Positions 1 to 8,263 of a DNA stretch of 64,000 nucleotides are shown here, piece after piece. Position numbers and translations under genes: made by a program. The stretch's first letter is position 1. Every line of letters starts with the position of its first letter. The notes below the pieces were generated by a model. The model did no database searches and had not been told where the DNA came from. It saw only the letters and a list, made by a program, of their open reading frames with translations. Source of the DNA: Quadrisphaera sp. DSM 44207 (GTDB lineage Bacteria > Actinomycetota > Actinomycetes > Actinomycetales > Quadrisphaeraceae); the NCBI RefSeq assembly GCF_900101335.1, contig NZ_FNKA01000002.1, forward strand, positions 434,001 to 498,000, given 5' to 3'.

Positions 1-1215
1 GAACTGCTCCTTGACGCGGCGCATGAGGTCCAGGCCGGGCACCGGGCCCCACGCGTCCACGGCGTCCTCGACCTCGGGCGGGGCCTCCAGGACGACGCAC
101 GCGCCGCCGTGCTCGGCGCAGGCCGCGCGCAGGCGGGCGACCACCTCGGCGGCCGCGGCCGGTGCGGTGCCCGGCGGCAGGCCCGCGTGCAGGACGCCGG
201 CGCCGGCGGACCCGCGCACCGCCGGGCGCACCCCCGCACCCTCCGCGCACGCCTGCACCGCGGACAGGACCGCCGCCAGCCCGGAGAGGGCGGAGGTGAG
301 CTTCAGCCCGGTGCCGCCGACCGCCCACGGGTAGCGGCCCCACCCCTGCGGCAGGTCGGCGCCGACGCGCGCCCCGGCCCCGAGGAGGGCCGCGGCGCTC
401 GCGGTGCGGGCCTCCACCCCGCCCGGGGTGCCCTCCAGCAGCACCGACAGGACGCCGGGGCCGTCGGCGGGCCAGTCCACCTCGAGCGCGGAGGGCACCA
501 CCTGGGAGTGGACCACCGCCTGCGCGAGGCGGTGCGCCTGCCCCGGGGAGTCGACGCCGGCGCTGAGCACGCGGCGCTCGGCCGGCAGCGGGTGCAGCCG
601 GAACACGGCCTCGGTGATCACCGCCAGGGTGCCGTAGGAGCCGACGAGCAGCTTGCCCAGGTCGTAGCCGGCGACGTTCTTGACCACGCGGCCGCCGGCC
701 TTGGCGACGACCCCGTCGGCGCGCACGAGCGTGACGCCGATCAGCAGGTCGCGGGCGGTGCCGGCGGCCACGCGCAGCGGGCCGCTGGCACCGGTGGCCA
801 GGGTGCCGCCGACGGTGGCGCCGGGCGCGGTCTCGTCCAGCGCCAGGCGCTGGCCGGCCCCGGCGACCGCGGCCTGGACGTCGGCCAGGGCGGCCCCGGC
901 CTGCACCTGCACGATCAGGTCGCCGGCGGCGTGGTCGACGACGGCGCCCATCGCCGTGGTGTCGAGCACCAGGTCCACCCGCTCCGGCGGGCGGCCCCAG
1001 GTCAGCTTGGTGCCCCGCCCGCGCGGGACGACGACGAGGGAGTGCGCGGCCGCGGCCCGCAGCACCTGCGCGGTCTGCTCCGTGGAGGCGGGCCGGGCCA
1101 CCAGGGCCGGCGCCACCCCGTCGACGGCGTCGGCGGCGGTGGCGTCCCGCACGTCCGCGCACGCGGCGGCCAGCGAGCGGCGCACGGACTCGCGGTCGGC
1201 CGACAGCACCGCCAT
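1..1215 (-). CDS. glcE: Glycolate oxidase FAD-binding subunit GlcE (3' end cut off by the window edge)
   Basis: The frame is open from the ATG at 1213-1215 to the left edge, giving 405 codons. A GlcE is usually 350-420 residues, so little is missing. The N-terminal half carries a PCMH-type FAD-binding fold, with VVVPRGRGTKLTWG near residue 61, a Gly-rich GATVGGTLATGASG stretch near 131, and VKNVAGYDLGKLLVGSYGTL further on. Its start overlaps the glcD stop by one base (TGATG), so the two are translationally coupled. GlcE acts with GlcD and the iron-sulfur subunit GlcF to oxidise glycolate to glyoxylate at the membrane. glcF would be expected just outside the left edge; this is inference. Confidence 0.88.
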   Translation of the reverse strand, partial: MAVLSADRESVRRSLAAACADVRDATAADAVDGVAPALVARPASTEQTAQVLRAAAAHSLVVVPRGRGTKLTWGRPPERVDLVLDTTAMGAVVDHAAGDLIVQVQAGAALADVQAAVAGAGQRLALDETAPGATVGGTLATGASGPLRVAAGTARDLLIGVTLVRADGVVAKAGGRVVKNVAGYDLGKLLVGSYGTLAVITEAVFRLHPLPAERRVLSAGVDSPGQAHRLAQAVVHSQVVPSALEVDWPADGPGVLSVLLEGTPGGVEARTASAAALLGAGARVGADLPQGWGRYPWAVGGTGLKLTSALSGLAAVLSAVQACAEGAGVRPAVRGSAGAGVLHAGLPPGTAPAAAAEVVARLRAACAEHGGACVVLEAPPEVEDAVDAWGPVPGLDLMRRVKEQF

Positions 1216-2771
1216 CAGAAGACCTCCGCCAGCCCGGCCTGCTGCAGCGGGTGGGCGCCCCTGTGCCGGCCGGGCACCTCCCCGCACAGGCGCGGGGTCG
1301 GGAACACCTTGCCGGGGTTGGCGATGCCGCCCGGGTCGAAGGCGCAGCGCACCAGCTGCATGGTGTCCAGGTCGTCGTCGGTGAACATCCGCGGCATGTA
1401 GGCGGCCTTGTCGATGCCCACCCCGTGCTCGCCGGTGATCGAGCCGCCGTGGCCGATGCACAGGTCGAGGATCGCGCCGCTGACCCGCTCGGCGGCTTCC
1501 GTGGCTCCCTCGACGCGCTCGTCGAAGAGCACCAGGGGGTGCAGGTTGCCGTCGCCGGCGTGGAAGACGTTCGCCACCCGCACCCCCGAGGAGGCGGACA
1601 GCTCGGCGATGGCCCGCAGCACCTCCGGCAGGGCGGTGCGCGGGATCACGCCGTCCTGGACGATGTAGTCGGGGCTGATGCGGCCCACGGCCGCGAAGGC
1701 GGACTTGCGGCCCTTCCACACCAGGGCCCGCTCCGCCGGGTCGGTGGCCACCCTCATCTCGAAGGCGCCGTGCTGGCGGCACAGGTGGTCCACCTGCGCG
1801 TGCTCGTGCTCGACGTCGCCGGCCGCGCCGTCCAGCTCGACGATGAGGACGGCGCCCGCGCCGGCCGGGTAGCCGGCGTGCACGGCGGCCTCGGCGGCCT
1901 CGATGGCGAGGACGTCCATCATCTCCACCGCCGCGGGCACGATGCCGGCGCCGATGATCGCCGACGTCGCCGCGCCGGCGTCGTCCGTGGAGGGGAAGCC
2001 CGCCAGGACCGTGCGCACCTCCTCGGGCAGCCGCACCAGGCGCACGGTGACCGCGGTGACCACGCCGAGGGTGCCCTCGGAGCCGACGACGGTGCCGAGC
2101 AGGTCGTAGCCGGGCGCGTCGGGGGCCAGGCCGCCGAGTAGCACGACGTCCCCGCCGGGGGTGACCAGCTCGGCGCCGAGGACGTGGTTGGTGGTGAAGC
2201 CGTACTTCAGGCAGTGCGCGCCACCGGAGTTCTCGGCCAGGTTGCCGCCGATGGAGCACACCTGCTGGCTGGAGGGATCGGGGGCGAAGTAGTAGCCCAG
2301 CGGCGTCGTGGCCCGCGTCAGCTGCAGGTTGATCACGCCGGGCTCGACGACGGCGCGCTGGTCGTCGCGGCGCACCTCGCGGATCCCCCGCATGCGCGAG
2401 GTGACGATCAGGACGCCGTCCGCGCGCGGCAGCGCTCCTCCGGACAGGCCGGTGCCGGAGCCGCGGGCGACGAACGGGACGCCGTGCTCGGCGCACGCGC
2501 GCACCACCGCGGCCACCTGCTCGGTGCTCTCCGGCATCACCACCAGCGCGGGGGTGACGCGGTAGTGGGCCAGGCCGTCGCACTCGTAGGTGCGCAGCTG
2601 GGCGTGGTCGTCGATGACCCCGTCCTCGGAGAGCACGGCCCGCGCCGCGCGGGCGACCTGCGCGATCGCGGCCGCGTTCGCGCCGCGCTCGCCGGTGGCC
2701 CCGGTCTCCTCGGGAGGGGTGGGCCCCAGGTGCGGGCCCGCGGTCGTGGTGGTGCCGTGGCTGGTGCTCAT
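1215..2771 (-). CDS. glcD: Glycolate oxidase catalytic subunit GlcD (FAD-linked oxidase)
   Basis: 518 residues. The FAD-binding PCMH domain spans roughly residues 60-240, with VARGSGTGLSGGALP, IGGNLAENSGGAHCLKYG and GSEGTLGVVTAVTVRL. The C-terminal FAD-oxidase domain carries VFHAGDGNLHPL and SITGEHGVGIDK, the metal/substrate-binding histidine motifs of the GlcD/D-lactate dehydrogenase family. The ATG at 2771 has GGAGGT about 7 nt upstream; longer versions of the frame run into aceB and are not needed. It lies 71 bp downstream of aceB and is coupled to glcE. Placement beside malate synthase supports glycolate rather than D-lactate as substrate, which motifs alone cannot prove. Confidence 0.9.
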   Translation of the reverse strand: MSTSHGTTTTAGPHLGPTPPEETGATGERGANAAAIAQVARAARAVLSEDGVIDDHAQLRTYECDGLAHYRVTPALVVMPESTEQVAAVVRACAEHGVPFVARGSGTGLSGGALPRADGVLIVTSRMRGIREVRRDDQRAVVEPGVINLQLTRATTPLGYYFAPDPSSQQVCSIGGNLAENSGGAHCLKYGFTTNHVLGAELVTPGGDVVLLGGLAPDAPGYDLLGTVVGSEGTLGVVTAVTVRLVRLPEEVRTVLAGFPSTDDAGAATSAIIGAGIVPAAVEMMDVLAIEAAEAAVHAGYPAGAGAVLIVELDGAAGDVEHEHAQVDHLCRQHGAFEMRVATDPAERALVWKGRKSAFAAVGRISPDYIVQDGVIPRTALPEVLRAIAELSASSGVRVANVFHAGDGNLHPLVLFDERVEGATEAAERVSGAILDLCIGHGGSITGEHGVGIDKAAYMPRMFTDDDLDTMQLVRCAFDPGGIANPGKVFPTPRLCGEVPGRHRGAHPLQQAGLAEVF

Positions 2772-2842
2772 GCGCTGGACCTCCGTCGCTCCAGGCGGGC
2801 TGGCAGGGCCCCGGCGCCGTCCTCGGCGCCGGGGCGGGGTGC

Positions 2843-4447
2843 TCAGGGCATGCGCTCGTAGGCGGGCAGGGTCAGGAAGTCCGCGTACTCGTCCGCCAGG
2901 GCGCTCTCGACGAAGGTGGCGCGCGCGTCGTCCCAGCGGCCGGCCGCGAAGCGCTCCTCCCCGACGCGCTCGCGGATCGCCGCGACCTCCTCGTCGATGA
3001 TCCGCTCGACGAGCTCGCGGGTCACCCGCTGCCCGTTCGACAGCTCGACGTCGTTGTGCAGCCACTGCCACACCTGGCTGCGGGAGATCTCCGCGGTCGC
3101 GGCGTCCTCCATGAGGTTGTTGATCCCCACGGCGCCGGAGCCGCGCAGCCACGACTCGATGTACTGGATGCCGACGCTGACGTTGCTGCGCAGCCCGGCC
3201 TCGGTGATCTCCCCCTGCGCGGAGGCGACGTCGAGCAGCTGCTCGGCGCTGACGCTCACGTCCTCGCGCTTCCGCTCCAGCTGGTTCGGCCGCTCCCCCA
3301 GGACGGCGGTGAACGCCTCCCGGCAGATCTCCACCATGCCCGGGTGGGCCACCCAGGAGCCGTCGAAGCCGTCGGCGGCCTCGCGCTCCTTGTCGGCGCG
3401 GACCCTGGCGAAGGCCTGCTCGTTGATCGCCGGGTCCTTGGAGGGGATGAACGCGGCCATGCCGCCGATGGCGTGCGCGCCGCGCTTGTGGCAGGTGCGC
3501 ACCAGCAGCTCGGTGTAGGCGCGCATGAACGGCACCGTCATCGTCACGGAGTTGCGGTCGGGGAGCAGGAACTCCTGCCCGCGCGTGCGGAAGCTCTTGA
3601 TGACGCTGAACATGTAGTCCCAGCGCCCGGCGTTCAGCCCCGCCGAGTGCTCGCGCAGCTCGTGGAGGATCTCCTCCATCTCGAAGGCGGCCGGGTAGGT
3701 CTCGATGAGCACCGTGGCGCGGATCGTGCCGCGCGGGATGCCGAGGTGGTCCTGGGCGAGGACGAACGCGTCGTTCCACAGGCGCGCCTCGAGGTGGGAC
3801 TCCATCTTCGGCAGGTAGAAGTAGGGGCCCAGGCCGCGGTCGATCTGCAGCTGCCCGCTGGTCGCCAGGTACAGGGCGAAGTCGACCAGGCTGCCGGAGG
3901 CCTCCTGCCCGTCGACCCGCACGTGCTTCTCCGGCAGGTGCCAGCCGCGGGGGCGCACGACGACGGTCGCCAGCTCCTCGTCCGGGCGCAGCGCGTACGC
4001 CTTGCCCTCGGGGCTGGTGAAGTCGATGCGGCGGGTGATCGCGTCGAGCAGGTTCAGCTGCCCGCCGACGACGTTCTCCCACAGCGGGGTGTTCGCGTCC
4101 TCGTGGTCGGCCAGCCACACCCGGGCGCCGGAGTTCAGGGCGTTGACCGTCATCTTGCGGTCGGTCGGGCCGGTGATCTCCACGCGGCGGTCGACCAGGC
4201 CCGGCGCCGGGTCGGCCACGCGCCAGCTCTCGTCCTCGCGCACGTCCTTCGTCTCCGGCAGGAAGCCCAGGGTGCCGCCCGCGGCGAGCTCCGCGACGCG
4301 CTCGGCCCGCCGGGCGAGCAGGTCCAGGCGCCGCTGGCCCAGCTCGCGCTGCAGCAGGGCGAGCAGGCCCAGGGACCGGGGGGTGAGCACCTCCTCGTAC
4401 CGGGGGTGCACCGGTCCAGTGATCTCCACGCCCTCGGGGATGTCCAC
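2843..4447 (-). CDS. aceB: Malate synthase A
   Basis: 534 residues, the normal length for malate synthase A. It condenses glyoxylate and acetyl-CoA to malate, consuming the product of GlcDE next door. Family blocks are present: ETKDVREDESWRVA, ITGPTDRKMTVNALNSGA, FYLPKMESHLEARLWNDAF, RGAHAIGGMAAFIPSKDP and the C-terminal NNLMEDAATAEISRSQVWQW, which contains the catalytic aspartate region. GTG at 4447 is chosen because GGAGA sits 5-6 nt upstream and the N-terminus then starts VDIPEGVEITGP. It is first gene of the aceB-glcD-glcE operon and is divergent from the IclR regulator, whose likely operator lies at 4501-4518. Confidence 0.95.
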   Translation of the reverse strand: MDIPEGVEITGPVHPRYEEVLTPRSLGLLALLQRELGQRRLDLLARRAERVAELAAGGTLGFLPETKDVREDESWRVADPAPGLVDRRVEITGPTDRKMTVNALNSGARVWLADHEDANTPLWENVVGGQLNLLDAITRRIDFTSPEGKAYALRPDEELATVVVRPRGWHLPEKHVRVDGQEASGSLVDFALYLATSGQLQIDRGLGPYFYLPKMESHLEARLWNDAFVLAQDHLGIPRGTIRATVLIETYPAAFEMEEILHELREHSAGLNAGRWDYMFSVIKSFRTRGQEFLLPDRNSVTMTVPFMRAYTELLVRTCHKRGAHAIGGMAAFIPSKDPAINEQAFARVRADKEREAADGFDGSWVAHPGMVEICREAFTAVLGERPNQLERKREDVSVSAEQLLDVASAQGEITEAGLRSNVSVGIQYIESWLRGSGAVGINNLMEDAATAEISRSQVWQWLHNDVELSNGQRVTRELVERIIDEEVAAIRERVGEERFAAGRWDDARATFVESALADEYADFLTLPAYERMP

Positions 4448-4486
4448 GCCGTCTCCGCACTCTCGACCGTCGGCGCGCGCACGCGC

Positions 4487-4518
4487 TATGGTTTCGCATC
4501 GTGGAAGTGCTTTTCCAC
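4487..4518. promoter_or_regulatory. Divergent aceB/iclR control region with candidate IclR operator
   Basis: GTGGAA at 4501-4506 and TTCCAC at 4513-4518 form a perfect 6-bp inverted repeat with a 6-nt spacer, preceded by a TTTCGC half-site at 4492-4497. TGGAA/TTCCA arms match the core of the published IclR operator (TGGAAATNATTTCCA) with one extra spacer base. A TATGGT hexamer at 4487-4492 could be the -10 for the regulator. The repeat would overlap the upstream part of the aceB promoter. Binding is inferred. Confidence 0.6.
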
Positions 4519-4582
4519 GCAGCGGCAGCCTAGGAGGGCGGCCGTTGGCCGTGCAAGAGGGGTGCAGCAGGGAGGAGCCGCC

Positions 4583-5347
4583 GTGCCCGCAGCCGCCGCG
4601 AGGCCGGACGGGGTCCAGTCCCTCGACCGCGCGCTCGACCTGCTCGAGCGCATGAGCGACGCCGGCGGGGAGGTCGGGCTCACCGAGCTCGCGGAGGCGA
4701 CCGGGTTGCCCCTGCCGACCATCCACCGCCTGCTGCGCACGCTGGTGCGCCGCGGCTACGCGCGCCAGCTGCCCTCGCGCCGCTACGCCCTCGGGCCGCA
4801 GCTGGTGCGCCTCGGGGAGGGCGCCTCCGGGGCGATCAGCGCCTGGGCGCGCCCGGCGCTGGCCCAGCTCGCCGACGCCGTCGGCGAGACGGCGAACCTG
4901 GCCGTGCTCGACGGCGACCTCGTCGTCTACGTCGCGCAGGCCCCCTCGCGCCACGCGATGCGGATGTTCACCGAGGTGGGCCGGCGCGTGCACCCGCACT
5001 GCACCGGGGTGGGCAAGGCCCTGCTCGCGCGCCTGCCGGACGACGCCGTGCGCGCCCTGCTGGCCCGCACGGGCATGCCGGCGCGCACCGAGGCGACGCT
5101 GGCCGACCCGGAGGCGCTGCTGGCCGAGCTGGCCGCCACGCGCGAGCGCGGCTGGGCGCTCGACGACGGCGAGCAGGAGGTCGGGGTCCGCTGCTTCGCG
5201 GTGGCGCTGCCGGACGGCGCGGTGCCGGCGGCGGTCTCCGTGTCCGGGCCCGCGGCCCGGGTCACCCGCGAGTCCGCCGAGCGCGTCGTGCCCCTGCTGC
5301 GCGCCACCGCGGCCGCCCTGGCCACCCGCCCCGACGCGCCGAGGTGA
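4583..5347 (+). CDS. IclR-family transcriptional regulator of the glyoxylate/glycolate genes
   Basis: 254 residues, typical for IclR regulators. An N-terminal winged helix-turn-helix (EATGLPLPTIHRLLRTLVRRGY, roughly residues 35-56) is followed by the IclR effector domain, with AISAWARPALAQLADAVGETANLA and HPHCTGVGKALLARLP. GTG at 4583 is chosen for GGAGGAG at 4571-4577, 5 nt upstream. It is divergent from aceB and very likely controls it. In E. coli IclR senses glyoxylate and pyruvate; the effector here is unknown. Confidence 0.85.
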   Translation: MPAAAARPDGVQSLDRALDLLERMSDAGGEVGLTELAEATGLPLPTIHRLLRTLVRRGYARQLPSRRYALGPQLVRLGEGASGAISAWARPALAQLADAVGETANLAVLDGDLVVYVAQAPSRHAMRMFTEVGRRVHPHCTGVGKALLARLPDDAVRALLARTGMPARTEATLADPEALLAELAATRERGWALDDGEQEVGVRCFAVALPDGAVPAAVSVSGPAARVTRESAERVVPLLRATAAALATRPDAPR

Positions 5348-5361
5348 GCCGTCGGGCCCCC

Positions 5362-5429
5362 GCGGCCCCGTCCCACCTCGTGCGGCCCCGTCCCACCACC
5401 CGCGGCCCCGTCCCACCACCAGCGGCCCC
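5362..5429. repeat. 20-bp tandem repeat, about 3.4 copies
   Basis: Units begin at 5362, 5382 and 5402, with a partial copy at 5422; each starts GCGGCCCCGTCCCACC. The array lies in the 201-bp gap between the IclR gene and the acetamidase-like gene. No hairpin or ORF was seen in it. Confidence 0.8.
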
Positions 5430-5548
5430 CTCTCGTCACCGCAGCGCAACAGGACGTCACCTCCCGGACATCGCAGGACCGTAGGACTGCCCCGTCGCCG
5501 GCTCGGGCGCCGGAGGGACCGGCGGGCCGCCGGCGCGGAGGAGGACCC

Positions 5549-6931
5549 GTGGACCAGGACCAGGCCGCCCACGCCCGCGACGTGCTCGTCGCCGGGCTCG
5601 GACGCCGCACCTTCCTGCGCGCGGCAGCCGGCGTGGGCACCGCCGGCGCCACTGCGGCGGCCGCCGCAGTGGCCGCCGCGGCACCGGCGGGCGCCCGCGC
5701 GCCCGGCGCGGGGGCGGTGGAGCTGCCGCGCGAGGTGCTGCAGCCGGGGAGGGGACGCATCGACGGCGACCACTACCTGCGCCCGGAGCCGGACCAGGTG
5801 CGCTGGGGGTACGTGCCGGCGATCGGCAGCGAGCCCGTGCTGAGCGTGCGCTCGGGCCGCACGGTGACCATCGACACCGTCTCCCACGAGGGGATCATGG
5901 AGGACCAGGGCCGCGACCCCGTGGCCTGGTTCGCCAGCAGGGGCGTCCCCCGCTCCCAGGTGCTGGACGACGCGGTGGCCGTCGCGGCCGAGTACGACCG
6001 GCACCGGCGCGACTTCGACGCCGACGGCCCCCACGTGGTGGTCGGGCCGGTGCGCGTCGAGGGCGCCGAGCCCGGCGACGTCCTGAAGATCGAGACGCTG
6101 TCGGCGGTGCCGCGCGTGCCCTACGGGGTCGTCTCCAGCCGGCACGGCAAGGGGGCCCTGCCCCGCCGCCCCGACGGCTCGGCTCCGGAGGGGATCGCGC
6201 TGGAGGAGGTGATGCCGCCGGTGGACACCGACGGGCGCGCCACGAGGGACCCGCGGTCCTACGGCAACGTCTCGGTGTTCACCCCGGTCCGGCGCGGCCG
6301 GGGCGGGGTGACGAGCGCCTTCCTGCCCCGTGGCCGGCGCGGACAGGTGCAGTTCCCGATCGCGCCCTTCATGGGGATGATGGGCGTGGCCTCCGCGTCC
6401 GCGCCCAGCGAGACCGACCCGGCGCTGAACTCCATCCCGCCCACCCTGGGCGGCGGGAACATCGACATCGCCCTGCTCGGCGCCGGCTCCACCTTCTACG
6501 TCCCGGTCACCAGCCCCGGGGCGCTGTTCTTCGTCGGCGACCCGCACATGTCCATGGGCGGCGCCGAGGTGGCGCTGACGGCCCTGGAGGGATCGCTGCG
6601 CGCCACCTTCCGGCTCACCGCGTGCAAGCCCGGCTCCGGGGACGCCCCGTCCGTGGCCTTCTCCTACCCCTTCGCGGAGACCCCGCAGGTGTGGGCGCCC
6701 GTCGGGCTGTCCGACCCCGACGGCTCCGTCGGCGGCCAGGGCGGCGACCTCGACGTCGCGATGCGGCGTGCCGTCGTCAACGCGCTCGACTTCCTCGAGA
6801 CCGACCTCGGGATGGACCGCTCGGTCGGCTACGCCTACCTGTCCGCGGCCGTGGACTTCACGATCTCCCAGGTGGTCGACCGCACCGTCGGCGTGCACGG
6901 GGTGATCCCCAAGGCCCACTTCGACGCCTGA
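5549..6931 (+). CDS. Tat-exported acetamidase/formamidase family protein
   Basis: 460 residues. A twin-arginine signal is visible: GRRTFLRAAAG at residues 18-28, followed by an Ala/Gly-rich hydrophobic stretch to about residue 50. The remainder matches the FmdA/AmdA acetamidase-formamidase fold, with VTIDTVSHEGIMEDQG, VVVGPVRVEGAEPGDVLKIETL, QFPIAPFMGMMGVA and FVGDPHMSMGGAEVALTALEGSL. The family hydrolyses short amides to ammonia and an acid. Export is unusual because most family members are cytoplasmic. GTG at 5549 has GGAGGA upstream. No amide transporter or nitrogen regulator is adjacent, so the substrate is unknown. Confidence 0.82.
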   Translation: MDQDQAAHARDVLVAGLGRRTFLRAAAGVGTAGATAAAAAVAAAAPAGARAPGAGAVELPREVLQPGRGRIDGDHYLRPEPDQVRWGYVPAIGSEPVLSVRSGRTVTIDTVSHEGIMEDQGRDPVAWFASRGVPRSQVLDDAVAVAAEYDRHRRDFDADGPHVVVGPVRVEGAEPGDVLKIETLSAVPRVPYGVVSSRHGKGALPRRPDGSAPEGIALEEVMPPVDTDGRATRDPRSYGNVSVFTPVRRGRGGVTSAFLPRGRRGQVQFPIAPFMGMMGVASASAPSETDPALNSIPPTLGGGNIDIALLGAGSTFYVPVTSPGALFFVGDPHMSMGGAEVALTALEGSLRATFRLTACKPGSGDAPSVAFSYPFAETPQVWAPVGLSDPDGSVGGQGGDLDVAMRRAVVNALDFLETDLGMDRSVGYAYLSAAVDFTISQVVDRTVGVHGVIPKAHFDA

Positions 6932-6936
6932 GACGA

Positions 6937-6974
6937 CCGGGCCCGCGGTGCACCGCGGTGCACCGCGGGCCCGG
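6937..6974. terminator. 38-bp perfect palindrome, likely terminator
   Basis: The arms CCGGGCCCGCGGTGCAC and its reverse complement meet at a short CGCG centre 5 nt after the acetamidase-like stop codon. There is no T-run. It should form a very stable hairpin and would act on either strand. Confidence 0.65.
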
Positions 6975-7060
6975 CGCGCTGACCGGCGCGCTGACCGGCG
7001 CGGCGCGGCCGGCGGCGTCGGCGCCCCTGCTTAGCCTGGCGGCGAGGGAAGGAGACCGCC

Positions 7061-7837
7061 GTGCTCGGTCACTCGCACGCCATGTCCGGGCTCGCCGCCG
7101 GGGCCGCCGCGCTGCCCTGGGCGCCGGCCGTCGGCGTCACCGGCGTCACGGGGCAGGTGGCCTGGGTCGCGGCCTGGGGCGGCTTCGCGATGCTGCCCGA
7201 CCTCGACCAGGGCGGGCTGCACTGGCGCGGGGCGATGCCGCGCCTGTCCGGCTCGACCGTGGCGCGCATGTGGGGCCCGGTGACCACGACGTTCGCGGGC
7301 CTCGTCAGCGTGCTCGCGCGGGGGCACCGCAACGGCACGCACGACCTGCTCCTGGCGCCGGCCGCGTTCGGCGGGCTCGCCCTGCTCGCCGGCGGCCGGG
7401 CGTGGAGCTCGCTGCTGGTCCTCGCCCTGGCGATCGGGCTGGCGCTGCAGGCGTGCCACGTCGTCGTCCCGGGCAGGGTCGAGACCACCGTGGTCGGCAA
7501 CCTCGCGCTCTCCTTCGGCGGGGCCTGGTGGCTGACCGGCACGGGCAGCACCGCGCTGGAGTGGCTGCCCTGGGCCGTGGCCGGCGGCGTCGTCGTGCAC
7601 GTCGTCGGCGACTGGCTGACCGTGGGCGGGGTGCCCGTGCCGCTGACCTGGCTGCTCGACCGCCCGAAGCGGGTGTCCGCGTCCCTGTTCCGCACCGGGG
7701 CGCGCGTGGAGCACTGGGCCGCGGGGGCGTTCGCCGCGACGGCGCTCGTGCTGCTGTACCGGCGCACCGCGCTGCACGACCTGCTCGGGCCCGTCGTCGG
7801 TCCCGTGATCGAGCCCGTGGTCGCCCTCGCCGGCTGA
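7061..7837 (+). CDS. YdjM/DUF457-family membrane-bound metal-dependent hydrolase
   Basis: 258 residues with five or six hydrophobic segments. Conserved metal-ligand motifs are in order: GHSHAMSG at residues 3-10, MLPDLDQGG near 45, RGHRNGTHDLL near 88, and VVHVVGDWLTVGGV near 183. This is the pattern of the YdjM (LexA-regulated, PF04307-like) family, whose biochemical role is not settled. GTG at 7061 has GGAGA upstream. It converges on the DUF350 gene with a hairpin across the stop codon. A LexA box was not found upstream. Confidence 0.8.
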   Translation: MLGHSHAMSGLAAGAAALPWAPAVGVTGVTGQVAWVAAWGGFAMLPDLDQGGLHWRGAMPRLSGSTVARMWGPVTTTFAGLVSVLARGHRNGTHDLLLAPAAFGGLALLAGGRAWSSLLVLALAIGLALQACHVVVPGRVETTVVGNLALSFGGAWWLTGTGSTALEWLPWAVAGGVVVHVVGDWLTVGGVPVPLTWLLDRPKRVSASLFRTGARVEHWAAGAFAATALVLLYRRTALHDLLGPVVGPVIEPVVALAG

Positions 7838-7844
7838 GCCGGCG
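7828..7844. terminator. Hairpin over the stop codon of the YdjM-like gene
   Basis: CGCCGGC at 7828-7834 and GCCGGCG at 7838-7844 pair perfectly, with the TGA stop as the loop. It lies between convergent genes and could end transcription from both sides. Confidence 0.45.
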
Positions 7845-7846
7845 GG

Positions 7847-8263
7847 TCAGGCGATGCTGGCGACGATCACCGCGGCGACGGCCACCTGGAAGGCGGCGAC
7901 GACGGCGCACGCCGGGTTCCACCGCTCCGCCGTGACGACCTCCCCGAGCCGGGCCCGCGTGAGCAGGTCCAGCAGGAGGAACGCGAGGGACTGCAGCACC
8001 ACCCCGAGCACCCCGAACGCGACCGTCCACAGCAGCGCCGCGCCGAAGCCGGAGGTGGCGTTGGTCCAGATGGTCGTGAAGGCGATGGCGCCGATGCCGA
8101 GGGCACCCGCGGCCGCCACGACGGAGGCGCTGGCCCGGTGGTCGACCCACACGTGGTGTCCGAGCCGCCCTGGGGTGAGCAGGTCCAGCACCCAGAAGCC
8201 GAGGGCCAGCAGGCCCACGCCGACCCCGGTGTAGGCGACGGCGTAGAGCATCGCGGCGATCAT
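7847..8263 (-). CDS. DUF350 (YjfL-like) membrane protein
   Basis: 138 residues with four predicted membrane segments. The DUF350 pattern is visible: YTGVGVGLLALGFWVLDLLT at about residues 11-30, then ALGIGAIAFTTIW and LGVVLQSLAFLLLDLLTRA, an internal duplication of a two-helix unit. Its ATG overlaps the stop of the synthase-like gene (ATGA). It is third in a three-gene operon: lipoprotein, glutathionylspermidine-synthase-like protein, DUF350. E. coli yjfL-yjfM-yjfC has the same three partners. The function of DUF350 is unknown. Confidence 0.85.
   Translation of the reverse strand: MIAAMLYAVAYTGVGVGLLALGFWVLDLLTPGRLGHHVWVDHRASASVVAAAGALGIGAIAFTTIWTNATSGFGAALLWTVAFGVLGVVLQSLAFLLLDLLTRARLGEVVTAERWNPACAVVAAFQVAVAAVIVASIA

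Noticed and set aside
109-1401. Long plus-strand ORFs across the first 2.8 kb
   Set aside because: They are shadows of glcE/glcD/aceB: Arg/Gly/Ala-rich with no motifs, while the minus strand gives full conserved enzymes.
4502-6919. Minus-strand extension of the aceB frame up to 6919
   Set aside because: The upstream 820 residues are antisense to the IclR and acetamidase-like genes; the GTG at 4447 with a Shine-Dalgarno gives the proper malate synthase N-terminus.
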